Below, one piece after another: positions 10,612-19,987 of a stretch of DNA of 64,000 nucleotides; positions within the stretch are counted from its first letter, which is position 1; every line of letters starts with the position of its first letter. The notes under the pieces were generated by a model, which did no database searches, had not been told where the DNA came from, and saw only the letters and a list, made by a program, of their open reading frames with translations. Position numbers and translations under genes: made by a program. The stretch lies in assembly GCA_049840475.1 (NCBI GenBank), contig JASGKX010000001.1, positions 310,001 through 374,000 of the forward strand, read 5' to 3'. The stretch is from JBGVSA01 sp049840475 (lineage in GTDB: Bacteria > Pseudomonadota > Gammaproteobacteria > Burkholderiales > Rhodocyclaceae).

Positions 10612-12096
10612 ATGACTGCCGGAACGACGACCGCGCCTGAAGCCATTCACGGCATCATCGACTGGCTCACTACGCAGCCTGCCGGCGACGTGGTGGAAGA
10701 GATCCGTGCGCTGTCGCGCCATTTCGCCTTGCTGGATGACCCAGCAATCACCAGTGCGCAATACCATCGCTGCATCGAACTGTTCCACACTCGCGCCCTG
10801 CGCCTGAGCACCGACTATCGCGCCCGCCTGCGCGAACAGGGCCGCCCGCTGAATGGGGCGCTGCGCGAGGCATCGGTTGCACTGTCCGCCATTCTTCTAC
10901 GCATTGCCAAAGGTTTCGAGCGCGTGCTGGAAGACGCCCACCAAGGCGCCCTGCGCACCCTGCCCCGGCTGAACGATACCGTCGCGGCGCGAGCCCTTCG
11001 ATTGCAGGCGGAGAACTTCCTCATCGTGCAGCAGGCCGGACTCGAAGCTCCTGCCGATTTCTGGTCCTGTGCCCATCGGATTTTCGCCCTCTCCCGCTAT
11101 GAGGCCGATGCGCAGCAGCAGCCGGGCAGTCCGGCCGAATCCGCACTCGCCCATTACAAACGCCTGCTGTCGCTCGGCACGCTTGATACCCCCGGGCTTG
11201 CACCCGCAGAACTCGATTGGGCCGCTGAATATCTGCAACGGGCTTCCAATCAGCTCCATCTGCAGGAAGAGCGCCCAACCACGCCGGATACCACGTGGTA
11301 CTGGCTCGACCCCGATCGTGGTGGCGAGCCCTATGCCTGGGTGCGGCGCGAACCACCGCGCGAAGGACGGCTGCTTTATTTTTCGACGGCTGTACTGGCG
11401 CGCCGAGCCGCCGAAGCGCTCACCCGCCACGATGCCGGTCGCAATCGCGTCGAGCTTTTCACTGATGAAAACGGCCGTGACGTACAGCCTGCTGCACTGC
11501 TGTCGCGCCTGCGCCAACGCTGGACCGCGCCTGCGCGCCGCGAACTGCCGCGGCGCGAACAGCACTATGCTGTTGATGCCTGTGTCGGACTGGCCGCGAT
11601 CTGGAAGACGCTGCGTCACGGCAATTCCGACGACGTATCGCGCTGGGAAGTCCTCAATGAAAGCCCCGGCGGCTTCTCGATCATGCAACTGCGCTCGCTT
11701 GCCGCCGGCGTCTCGGCAGGCACCGCGATCGCATTGCGTCGTGAGCCGAATGAGGACTGGAGTATTTGTATCGTCCGCTGGCTACGCAGCGACGCCCCGG
11801 GACGTGTTGAGATCGGTTTGCAGATCGTGTCGCAGGGCGCGATACCTGTGCAGGTCGGTTTCCGTCAGGCAGAACGCCGCATGACACTGACAGAAGCCCT
11901 GGTACTGCCCGTGCTGCCCGCGTTACGGCAGCACCAAGCCATCCTCGCACCGTCCGGCACATACACATCTCGGCGCTTCGCGCTGTTGTCGGACGTGGAT
12001 CGGCTCTATGTCGCGCAAGGCCGCTTGCTCAGCCTCGACATGCAGACCTCCAATATCGAACTGTTCCAGTTCGAGATCGACCCCTACCCTATCTAG
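10612..12096 (+). CDS. Conserved protein with a C-terminal PilZ-like region
   Basis: A 494-residue soluble protein without signal peptide or membrane segments. Residues 1-330 are mainly helical, rich in Ala, Arg and Leu, and match no family I can name. Residues roughly 345-430 look like a degenerate PilZ beta-barrel: NESPGGFSIMQL, then VSAGTAIALR, WSICIVRWL and IGLQIVSQGA, the spacing of the barrel strands in c-di-GMP receptors. The RxxxR signature before the barrel is not obvious, so ligand binding is uncertain. The gene is divergent from rpsP and overlaps the convergent YihY gene by four bases. I infer a regulatory or scaffold role. Confidence 0.6.
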   Translation: MTAGTTTAPEAIHGIIDWLTTQPAGDVVEEIRALSRHFALLDDPAITSAQYHRCIELFHTRALRLSTDYRARLREQGRPLNGALREASVALSAILLRIAKGFERVLEDAHQGALRTLPRLNDTVAARALRLQAENFLIVQQAGLEAPADFWSCAHRIFALSRYEADAQQQPGSPAESALAHYKRLLSLGTLDTPGLAPAELDWAAEYLQRASNQLHLQEERPTTPDTTWYWLDPDRGGEPYAWVRREPPREGRLLYFSTAVLARRAAEALTRHDAGRNRVELFTDENGRDVQPAALLSRLRQRWTAPARRELPRREQHYAVDACVGLAAIWKTLRHGNSDDVSRWEVLNESPGGFSIMQLRSLAAGVSAGTAIALRREPNEDWSICIVRWLRSDAPGRVEIGLQIVSQGAIPVQVGFRQAERRMTLTEALVLPVLPALRQHQAILAPSGTYTSRRFALLSDVDRLYVAQGRLLSLDMQTSNIELFQFEIDPYPI

Positions 12097-13343
12097 CCTC
12101 GCGCACCGCCCTCTTCTGAGTCCAGCAAATGCGTGATGGGCGTATCGAGCGCCGCCTGCACCCGCGCCAGTACGGCGTCGATGACACGCTGATCGGCATC
12201 ATTGAGTCGCGCAAATTTCGACTCCCCCGGCACCAGACCAATCGCCAGCGTCAGGATGATGTCGCCCAGCCGGAGTCGATCCGCCGCCATCGACAGCGAC
12301 CAATCCCCCGCATCGGTACGCACCACCCAACCGGCAGCGCGCATGTCTTCGAGCATGTGTTCGGTGCGAGTCGGCGGCTGTCCGCTGCGACGCGCCAGTT
12401 GCGCTGGCGGCAACGCACGCCCGGCACGTTGCCCCTCGACCAGCGCCACAGTCATGCGCAAGGCAGCCTGAACACGACCACTCGTGGTGTCCGGCAGCAC
12501 GCGGCGGCGCTCGATGAAGTCCGGCAAGACTGCGGCCACGATAGCGCCGAGCAGTACGGCAATCCACGACAGATACAGCCAGATCAGGAAGATCGGCACG
12601 ACCGAAAACGCGCCATAGATCAGCGTAAAGTTCGGCAGCTTCGCCAGATACAACCCGAAGATTCGCTGAATCACCACGACGCCCAGGCCTGCTACAAGTC
12701 CGCCCACGGCGCTGTGCCACAACACCAGCCGACGGTTGGGCACGGTATGGAACAGGTAACCAAAGAAAAATGCCAACAGGATGGCGGGGAACAGGCGATA
12801 GATCACCCCACCGATCCAGCGAGGGTTGTCCACCAGGCCAAGCGACACGCTGATCAGTTCGCTGGTGGCGGCCACGCTAGCGGCAAAGATGATCGGGCCC
12901 AGCGTGATGGCAAGCCAGTACGTTGGCAGTCGCAGCCACCACGGCCGCAGACGACGCACATCCCAGATGTTGTTGAACGTGTGCTCCACCGTCTGCAGCA
13001 GCAGCACGGCGGTCACGATGAGCAACGCGGTGCCCACAATGGTCAGATTCGACGCTTTCTGGCTGAACTGAACAGCGTACGTGGCGATGACCTTGCCGGC
13101 CCGATCGGGCAGCAGGTTCTCAATGAGAAACGCGCGCATCGACACGCCCAGCCGCGCAAATTGCGAAAACTGGCTCATGACGGTCAACACCACGGTCACC
13201 AGTGGCACCAATGACAGTAGAGAGGTGTAGGTAAGGCTGCCGGCGACCTGCGCGACGCGAACTGCGGCGAAACGCGCCCGCACGAGCTGCACAAAATCCG
13301 CCGCTGCACTACCGTGCCAGCGCTGGAGCAAGTTCCGGGTCAT
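12093..13343 (-). CDS. YihY/BrkB-family inner membrane protein
   Basis: A 416-residue integral membrane protein. The N-terminal 290 residues contain about six hydrophobic segments and YihY landmarks: AGSLTYTSLLSLVPLV, TVEHTFNNIWDVRR and FLIWLYLSWIAVLLGA. The C-terminal 120 residues form a soluble winged-helix-like tail (LARRSGQPPTRTEHMLEDM), common in betaproteobacterial members. The family was once called RNase BN by mistake; its function remains uncertain. It is divergent from the flavoprotein gene at 13395. Confidence 0.85.
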   Translation of the reverse strand: MTRNLLQRWHGSAAADFVQLVRARFAAVRVAQVAGSLTYTSLLSLVPLVTVVLTVMSQFSQFARLGVSMRAFLIENLLPDRAGKVIATYAVQFSQKASNLTIVGTALLIVTAVLLLQTVEHTFNNIWDVRRLRPWWLRLPTYWLAITLGPIIFAASVAATSELISVSLGLVDNPRWIGGVIYRLFPAILLAFFFGYLFHTVPNRRLVLWHSAVGGLVAGLGVVVIQRIFGLYLAKLPNFTLIYGAFSVVPIFLIWLYLSWIAVLLGAIVAAVLPDFIERRRVLPDTTSGRVQAALRMTVALVEGQRAGRALPPAQLARRSGQPPTRTEHMLEDMRAAGWVVRTDAGDWSLSMAADRLRLGDIILTLAIGLVPGESKFARLNDADQRVIDAVLARVQAALDTPITHLLDSEEGGARG

Positions 13344-13394
13344 CTATCGATGCTCGCTTCGTATAATGCCGGCATTCTACGATTGCCTCGTTCC

Positions 13395-13994
13395 ATGAAA
13401 GAAATCCTCGTTCTGTATTACAGCCACCGTGGTTCCGTGCGGGCACTGGCCGCGCAGATCGCCAGAGGCATCGAATCCGTGCCGGGCGCCACGGCGCGTG
13501 TGCGTACGGTGCCGAAGGTATCCGCCGTCTGCGAGGCGGTGGAATCCGACCTGCCCGCCGACGGTCCGCCCTATGTCGAATTGCGCGACCTTGAAGAGTG
13601 CGTCGGTCTGGCGATGGGCTCGCCAACGCGCTTCGGCAACATGGCCGCGCCGCTTAAGTACTTTCTCGACGGCACGGCAGGCCCCTGGTTGTCCGGCGCT
13701 CTGTCGGGCAAACCGGCTTGCGTATTCACGTCTACCGCCAGCCTGCACGGCGGGCAGGAATCCACGTTGCTGTCCATGATGCTGCCGCTGTTCCACCACG
13801 GCATGCTGCTGATCGGACTGCCCTATAGCGAACCCGCCCTCAACGGCACGCGCGCGGGCGGCACGCCATATGGCGCCAGTCATCACGCCGGCATGGATGG
13901 CGATGCCACGCTGACCGAAGACGAAAAGCGTCTTGCCTTCGTACAAGGCGTGCGTCTTGCTGAAGCCGCGCTTCGACTGGCGGCTCGCTCATGA
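13395..13994 (+). CDS. Flavodoxin-fold NAD(P)H:quinone oxidoreductase (WrbA-like)
   Basis: A 199-residue protein of the WrbA/NQO type. It has the flavodoxin start KEILVLYYSHRGSVRALA (FMN phosphate loop), MGSPTRFGNMAAPLKYFLDGT (about 73-93) that contacts the FMN ring, and TSTASLHGGQESTLLSM with the HGG motif typical of WrbA. These enzymes reduce quinones by two electrons. The start at 13395 precedes the first beta-strand; the extra upstream frame overlaps the divergent YihY gene. ATGA overlap with the next gene shows coupling. Confidence 0.9.
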   Translation: MKEILVLYYSHRGSVRALAAQIARGIESVPGATARVRTVPKVSAVCEAVESDLPADGPPYVELRDLEECVGLAMGSPTRFGNMAAPLKYFLDGTAGPWLSGALSGKPACVFTSTASLHGGQESTLLSMMLPLFHHGMLLIGLPYSEPALNGTRAGGTPYGASHHAGMDGDATLTEDEKRLAFVQGVRLAEAALRLAARS

Positions 13995-14350
13995 ATCTGC
14001 GGACACTGCGCGTCGTATCCGTTGCCACGCTGCTCGCACTGATCGCGCTCAGCCTGGCGTGGGAGCTATGGTTGGCGCCGCTGCGACCGGGCGGGTCGTG
14101 GCTGGTGCTCAAGGCGCTGCCATTACTGCTACCGCTACGCGGACTGCTGCATGGACGGCGCTACACGTACCAGTGGGTCAGTCTGGCTGTGTGGCTGTAT
14201 TTCATCGAAGGCACCGTGCGGGGCGGCTCAGACCACGGCCTGTCCGCAACACTGGGCTGGATTGAAGCGGCGCTGTGCGTGGTTCTTTTTGCCGCGTGTT
14301 GCGCCTATGCCCGGCTTAGCGCGCCTTCGCGCGTGCAAGCGTCGCGCTAG
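13991..14350 (+). CDS. DUF2069 family membrane protein
   Basis: A 119-residue inner membrane protein with about four hydrophobic segments (roughly 8-28, 37-50, 60-75, 85-105). The central QWVSLAVWLYFIEGTVR stretch matches the DUF2069 core. Molecular role unknown. The start overlaps the stop of the WrbA-like gene (ATGA), and in many proteobacteria DUF2069 follows wrbA, so a shared function is likely. Confidence 0.8.
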   Translation: MNLRTLRVVSVATLLALIALSLAWELWLAPLRPGGSWLVLKALPLLLPLRGLLHGRRYTYQWVSLAVWLYFIEGTVRGGSDHGLSATLGWIEAALCVVLFAACCAYARLSAPSRVQASR

Positions 14351-14913
14351 TCGCTCAGCGACACCAGCGCCGCTGTCGCGCGGCGGTGGAATTCCGTGCC
14401 GCTCTCAGGGCGGCATAGCGATACGCGGGTTGCATGCGCATAGGCCGGATCGCGCATGAGTTCGCCGAAATCGCGCTGATGGCGACGCCATGTCTTCAGC
14501 ATCCACCAGATCACGGATTCCTTGTCGGCGAACGACATCCGCCATGACTCACGATTGCCGCTGAAGATCTCTTCACGCGTCCACGCGCGCCGCACAGTTC
14601 TGCCAACCAGGCGGCTGAATACGCGCGGAAAGCTGTAGTCGAGCCACACGATCGTCGTCGCTCTTGCCCACAGCACGTCGCGTACGCTGCGGTAGTTTCC
14701 ATCGGCAACCCATTGATCGTCTGCGGCGCACGCTATCACGCGCTGCCGAAATATCTCTTTGTCGACCGCCGTCCAGTTGGCTTCCCAATACAGAGCATCA
14801 AGCTGCACATGGGGCACACTCAGACACGCCGCTAACTCGCCGGCAAAAGTCGTCTTGCCGGCGCCACTGCTGCCGATGACAACCACACGACGCAAGTCCA
14901 GCCGCTCAGCCAT
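14347..14913 (-). CDS. P-loop adenylate kinase-like protein (FlaR/topology-modulation type)
   Basis: A 188-residue soluble nucleotide-binding protein. A Walker A motif GSSGAGKTT lies at residues 14-22. The lid and base regions resemble adenylate kinase-related proteins annotated as DNA topology modulation protein: HVQLDALYWEANWT, WVADGNYRSVRD, and RTVRRAWTREEI. Start 14913 has GGAGG eight bases upstream. The start overlaps the stop of the small gene 14906-15154, so both form an operon. Substrate unknown. Confidence 0.75.
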   Translation of the reverse strand: MAERLDLRRVVVIGSSGAGKTTFAGELAACLSVPHVQLDALYWEANWTAVDKEIFRQRVIACAADDQWVADGNYRSVRDVLWARATTIVWLDYSFPRVFSRLVGRTVRRAWTREEIFSGNRESWRMSFADKESVIWWMLKTWRRHQRDFGELMRDPAYAHATRVSLCRPESGTEFHRRATAALVSLSD

Positions 14914-15154
14914 TCGGCGCCTCCGACAACGCATCAAGTTCAGCATTCGTGTGGCCCATGCCGGGGAACGCACGCCCAGCCTTTGCATACCAATAGCGAG
15001 CATTGCCTTCGTCGCCCTCGATGGTGTGCGCGATGCCATGCAACCAGTGGCCGCCCATCGACTCATCCGCCTGGGCGATCTTGTGAGCAAGATCCCACTC
15101 GCCGCGACGCAGCGCATCGAGCCCTCGACGCAATTCACTCTTCGATGACGGCAT
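14906..15154 (-). CDS. Small conserved hypothetical protein
   Basis: An 82-residue soluble protein (MPSSKSELRRGLDAL...). Its central part, WDLAHKIAQADESMGGHWLHGIAHTIEGD, then ARYWYAKAGRAFP, reads like one or two TPR/Sel1-type helical hairpins, and small betaproteobacterial proteins of this kind are common. GGAGGAG lies six to eight bases before the ATG. The stop overlaps the start of the kinase-like gene. I do not know its function. Confidence 0.65.
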   Translation of the reverse strand: MPSSKSELRRGLDALRRGEWDLAHKIAQADESMGGHWLHGIAHTIEGDEGNARYWYAKAGRAFPGMGHTNAELDALSEAPNG

Positions 15155-15189
15155 GGCACTCCTCCGGACGAACACCTGGCGCCCAATGC

Positions 15190-15213
15190 AAGACGCCCCT
15201 TGCGGGGCGTCTT
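15190..15213. terminator. Hairpin downstream of ppc
   Basis: aagacgcccc and ggggcgtctt pair across a ttgc loop. On the plus strand it is followed by gtttgctt, on the minus strand by gcattggg, so termination of minus-strand ppc transcripts would depend mostly on the stem. Confidence 0.5.
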
Positions 15214-15254
15214 GTTTGCTTAGTCGCATCAGCTTACGCCGACGGGCAAATCGA

Positions 15255-18015
15255 TCAACCGCTGTTGCGCAGACCGGCCGCAACGCCGTTGATCGACAGA
15301 TGGATGCCGCGACGCACGCGATCGTCCTCGTTGCCTTCGCGGAAGCGATGCAGCAACTCGACCTGCACGTGGTTGATCGGATTCAGATACGGGAAGCGGT
15401 TACGCATCGAACGCTTAAGCAGCGGGTTGGCGTCGAGCAGTTCCTTCTGACCAGAGATGTCGAGCAACCAGCGAATGGTGGTTTCCCATTCCTGCTTGAT
15501 ACGCGGGAAGATCGCGTCGCGCAGCGCCGGGTCCTTCACCAACTGCGCATAGCGCGAGGCGATGCCGATGTCGCTCTTGGCCAGCACCATGTCCATGTTC
15601 GACAACAGCGAGGCAAAGAACGGCCACTCCTTGTGCATCGACTGCAGCAGTTCCAGCCCCTTCTGTCCGTGCTTTTCAACGTACTGGGTGACTGCCGAGC
15701 CAAAGCCGAACCAGCCCGGCAGCATCAGGCGGCACTGCGCCCACGAGAAAACCCAGGGAATGGCGCGCAGATCTTCGATGGCCGTGCTCTTCTTGCGCGA
15801 AGCCGGGCGCGAACCGATGTTCAGGTGCGCGATTTCGGCAATCACGGTTGAACTCCCAGAAGTACTTCTCAAAGCCCTCGGTCTCATAGACCAGACCGCG
15901 GTAAGCCTTGAACGCCAGATCGGAAAGCTCGTCCATCGCGGCCAGATATTCGGCGCGCGGCGCGGCTTCTGGATGGGCCAGCAGGGTTGCTTCGAAAGTC
16001 GCAGCCGCCAGCACCTCCAGATTGCGACGACCGACGTCCGGGTTGGAGTACTTCGACGCGATCACTTCGCCCTGTTCAGTCAGACGGATTTGCGCCTGCA
16101 CCGCGCCGCCCGGCTGCGCCAGGATGGCCTGATAGCTCGGGCCGCCGCCGCGGCCAACCGAACCGCCGCGGCCGTGGAACAGGCGCAAGCGCACGCCATG
16201 CTGGCGAAACACATCCACCAGTTGGATTTCTGCCTTGTAGAGCTCCCAGCCCGAGGTGAGGAAGCCGCCGTCCTTGTTGCTGTCGGAGTAGCCCAGCATG
16301 ACTTCCTGCGTCGCGTTGCGCGAGGCCAGCAGCTGGCTGTATTGCGGGATCGACAGCAGGCGGTTCATCACGCGCGCCGAATCCTGCAAGTCGCCGATGG
16401 TTTCGAACAGCGGAATGATGTTCACATCCAACTGACGCTCATGCGGGCGCAGCAGGCCGACTTCCTTCAGCAACACGGCCAGTTCCAGCATGTCCGACAC
16501 GCCCGTCGTCATCGAGATGATGGCATTGGGGACGCACGACGGGCCATACAGGCGATGCACGTCCGCAATCGCACGGAAGATCGCCAGTTCGCCTTCGGTC
16601 TCTTCGGAATACTCAAGGTATTGCGACGACAAGGGGCGCGGCGTGGCCAACTCTTCGAGCAACAGTGCAACGCGGGCGTCTTCGTCCAGGCGCAGGTAAT
16701 CGATGCCGGGGCGAGCCTGCGCCAACAACTCGGCGACGGTACGCTCGTGCACAGCGGAATTCTGGCGCACGTCGATCGAAGCCAGGTGGAAGCCGAACAC
16801 TCTCACCGCACGACGCAACTGACGCAGGCGACCGCGCGTGAGCGAGCCCGAGCCATGCGTGGCGAGCGAACGATGGATGATTTCGAGGTCGGCGAGGAAT
16901 TCCTTGGCCGACGCATAGGGCTCGGCAGCAAAGAACGGCTCGCGGCCAACCGGTTGTCCGAGCAGATTTTCGGCGGTGGCGTACACACGCGCATAGATGC
17001 AGCGCAGCGCGCGGCGGTAGTACTCGTCCTCGGTATGGGCGCTCGAAGTCGGGCCGCACTCGGCCAGAGCCTTTACCTCGTCGGACATCTTTACCAGCAT
17101 GCTCGACAGTGACATGCCGGAAGCCAGACGATTGATCTCGTCCAGATAGAAACTGAAGGCAACTTGCGACTGCATGCGCAGCCCTTGGCGCAGCACGTCG
17201 GCCGTCACGAACGGATTGCCGTCGCGGTCGCCGCCGATCCAGCTACCCATGCGCATGAAGTTCGCCAGCTCGACATTCTTGAAGCCATCGTCACGCTGGC
17301 TCAGGATGTCTTCGATACGCGCATACATGCGCGGCAGTTCGCGCAGGAAGGTGTAGTCGTAGTAGGACAGCCCGTTGGCCACTTCGTCGATGACCGACAG
17401 CTTGACCGGGCGCAGCATGCGCGTTTCCCACAGCACCAGCACGGAGCGACGCAGGTTCTCGTCGTTCTCGGCGAGCTCTTCGGGCGTCATCTGGATACGG
17501 TCGCGGGCATCCAGCAACTGCGCAATGCGCAACTGGCAATTCAGGATGCTCTTGCGCTGCACTTCGGTCGGGTGGGCCGTCAGCACCGGGCTGACCAGCG
17601 CATCATCGAAGAACTGGCGAATCTTGTCGTTCGACACCCCGGCCTCGTCGGCCAGATGCAGCGCGTGCTCAAGCGTGCCTTCGCGGGCAGCGGAGCCCGC
17701 GACAAGGTGGGCGCGCGAGCGGCGGATGTGGTGTTGGTCTTCTGCGATGTTCGCCAGTTGGTAGAAGTAGCTGAACGCACGCACCACATGATTGGTGTCT
17801 TCGCGCGAGAGCGCGTCGAGCATGGATTCGAGTTCGGCGCGGGCGGTCGCGTCGGCATCGCGGTGGAAGCGAATGGAGGTCTGGCGGATCTTCTCCACCA
17901 CGTTGAACACGGCGTCACCTTCCTGCTGACGAACCGTATCGCCAAGGATACGGCCCAGCAGACGAGTGTCTTCACGCAGGGGGATGTCTTTATCTTGTTC
18001 GTTGTTCGTGCTCAT
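15255..18015 (-). CDS. ppc: Phosphoenolpyruvate carboxylase, frameshifted by one extra base
   Basis: This enzyme adds bicarbonate to PEP to make oxaloacetate. With one base removed near 15851, the frame gives a 919-residue protein of normal length. Active-site motifs are VLTAHPTEVQRKS (His148), GYSDSNKDGG and FHGRGGSVGRGGG. After the shift the protein continues STVIAEIAHLNIGSRPASRKKS, then FSWAQCRLMLPGW and ends near AAGLRNSG, the normal terminus. As written, residues after YFWE are read out of frame. The extra base is one A of the AA at 15851-15852 (T on the coding strand). Start at 18015 is before MSTNNEQDK; the upstream extension is low complexity. It is divergent from hemC. Confidence 0.93.
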
Positions 18016-18267
18016 CTCGAAATTCCGACCCGCTAAGAAATGCACGCCCGGGGATTGGCGCGACCAAAAGGATTGAAATATATCAGCCTGAGGCGCCACT
18101 TTGGAGCATAAGCGCGCGCGAACGCCCACCAATGGCGCAGCAGAAAAGCCCGAAACCCGCGTCTACGCTGCCTCGAAGGGTTGAGGTACGCGTGTTAACA
18201 TCTTCCTTGTCGCGCACCGTGCAAAATCCATGCCCTGAGTGCGGTTTTTCTCTTTGCACACAAGCAC

Positions 18268-19215
18268 ATGTCCTCGACCCCGAACATTCCGACTCGCATT
18301 GTCATCGCCACCCGCGAAAGCCGTCTCGCCCTATGGCAGGCCGAGCACGTCAAGGCTCGGCTCGAAGCCGCCTGGCCGGGCTGCGCCGTCGAATTGCTTG
18401 GCATGACCACGCGCGGCGACCAGATACTGGACCGCACACTATCCAAGGTCGGCGGCAAGGGCCTGTTCGTGAAGGAACTCGAAGAAGCCTTGCTTGATGG
18501 CCGGGCCGATCTGGCCGTGCACTCAATGAAGGACGTGCCCGCCGAGCTGCCGCCCCAGTTCGCGCTGGTTGCCACGCTGGCGCGCGAACGCCCTCAGGAC
18601 GCATTCGTCTCCAACGGATATGACAGTCTCGACGACATGCCGCCGGGCGCGGTGGTCGGTACGTCGAGTCTGCGGCGCGAAGCGCAGATCCACGCCCAAT
18701 ACCCGTACCTGGGCGTCCATCCGCTGCGCGGCAACCTCGACACCCGGCTGCGCAAGCTCGACGAAGGCCAGTTCGACGCCATCATCCTCGCGGCGGCAGG
18801 CCTGCGCCGGCTCGGGCTGGCTGACCGCATCCGCGCCGAACTGCCCACGGAAATTTCCCTGCCCGCCGCCGGGCAGGGCGCGCTTGGCATCGAAGCCCGA
18901 GCGGATCGCCCAGAAGTCGCGCAATGGCTGACACCCTTGATCGATCACGACACCACGGTCTGCGTCGCGGCCGAACGCGCCCTCACGCAAGCCCTGCAGG
19001 GCGGCTGCGATGTTCCCATCGGCGCGTTCTGCGAAGCGGGAGAGGACGGTCTTTCCATGCGCGCCTTTGTCGCGACGCCCGATGGTGCGCGTTTCGTTCG
19101 CGCCCAAGGGCAGGCGGCAACGGTCGATGTCGCCAACGCGCTGAACCTTGGCCGCCAGCTCGCGGACCAACTGCTCGCGGGCGGTGCTCGCGACATCCTC
19201 GCCGAGCTTCGCTGA
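18268..19215 (+). CDS. hemC: Porphobilinogen deaminase (hydroxymethylbilane synthase)
   Basis: A 315-residue enzyme that joins four porphobilinogens into hydroxymethylbilane. It has RIVIATRESRLALWQAEHV near the N-terminus, KGLFVKELEEALL and AVHSMKDVP, and GTSSLRREAQI. The cysteine that carries the dipyrromethane cofactor is C247 in LQGGCDVPIGA. First gene of hemC-hemD-hemX-hemY; the hemD start lies one base after its stop. The 252-base gap to ppc should hold both divergent promoters, but I see no convincing -35/-10 pair. Confidence 0.97.
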   Translation: MSSTPNIPTRIVIATRESRLALWQAEHVKARLEAAWPGCAVELLGMTTRGDQILDRTLSKVGGKGLFVKELEEALLDGRADLAVHSMKDVPAELPPQFALVATLARERPQDAFVSNGYDSLDDMPPGAVVGTSSLRREAQIHAQYPYLGVHPLRGNLDTRLRKLDEGQFDAIILAAAGLRRLGLADRIRAELPTEISLPAAGQGALGIEARADRPEVAQWLTPLIDHDTTVCVAAERALTQALQGGCDVPIGAFCEAGEDGLSMRAFVATPDGARFVRAQGQAATVDVANALNLGRQLADQLLAGGARDILAELR

Positions 19216-19216
19216 C

Positions 19217-19978
19217 ATGCCCCTCGCCGGCCGCACCATCGCGATTACCCGGCCGCGCGAACAATCCGGCTGGCTTGCCGCGCTGCTGGAAGCCGAGGGT
19301 GCCCTGGCGTTCATCTTCCCCGTCATCGACATCGCCCCGCTCGAAGATGACGCCCCACTGCGCACGCTCGCGGGCAATCTGACTGACTACCAACTGGCAT
19401 TCTTCGTCAGCCCCAACGCCGTCTCCCATGCATTCGCCAGCCTGCCGCGAAGCGGCTGGCCCAGCACGCTTGCCGTCGCAACGGTCGGCCCGTCCTCCGC
19501 ACGGGCATTGCAGGCGCGGGGTTTTGACGACGTCATCGCTCCAACGAACGGTTTCGATTCGGAATCGGTCCTTGCGCTGCCCGCTTTCTCGGCCGATGCA
19601 GTGAGGAACAAGCGCGTGCTGATCCTGCGCGGCGACGGCGGCCGGGAGTTGATCGCCGAAACGCTGCGGGAGCGCGGCGCAACGGTGGATTTGGTGGGCT
19701 GTTACCGGCGCCAGAAAGCCGCCACCGATCCTGCCCCGCTCCTCGCCCTGCACGACGCCGGAGCGCTCGACGCACTGGTGTTTACAAGCAGCGAAGGGGC
19801 GCGCTTTTTCGCCGACATCGTCGGACCGCGCGCGGCCGACGTCCTGCAACGCACCCCGGTGTTTGTTTCCCACGCGCGCATAGCGAAATCGGTTTCCTTG
19901 CTCGGCGCACAACAGGTCAGCCTCGCCGCCCCCGGAGATGAGGGCATCGTCGGGGCTTTGCGCCAGCACTTTGGGTAG
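19217..19978 (+). CDS. hemD: Uroporphyrinogen-III synthase
   Basis: A 253-residue cytoplasmic enzyme that closes hydroxymethylbilane with inversion of ring D. The family is poorly conserved, but the N-terminus GRTIAITRPREQSGWLAALLEAEGA and the C-terminal segment DALVFTSSEGARFFADIV are typical, and the position after hemC supports it. ATG 19217 is one base after the hemC stop. Confidence 0.94.
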   Translation: MPLAGRTIAITRPREQSGWLAALLEAEGALAFIFPVIDIAPLEDDAPLRTLAGNLTDYQLAFFVSPNAVSHAFASLPRSGWPSTLAVATVGPSSARALQARGFDDVIAPTNGFDSESVLALPAFSADAVRNKRVLILRGDGGRELIAETLRERGATVDLVGCYRRQKAATDPAPLLALHDAGALDALVFTSSEGARFFADIVGPRAADVLQRTPVFVSHARIAKSVSLLGAQQVSLAAPGDEGIVGALRQHFG

Positions 19979-19987
19979 AATCACGGC

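Noticed and set aside
15562..17112. 516-codon open frame on the plus strand
   Set aside because: Antisense shadow of ppc.
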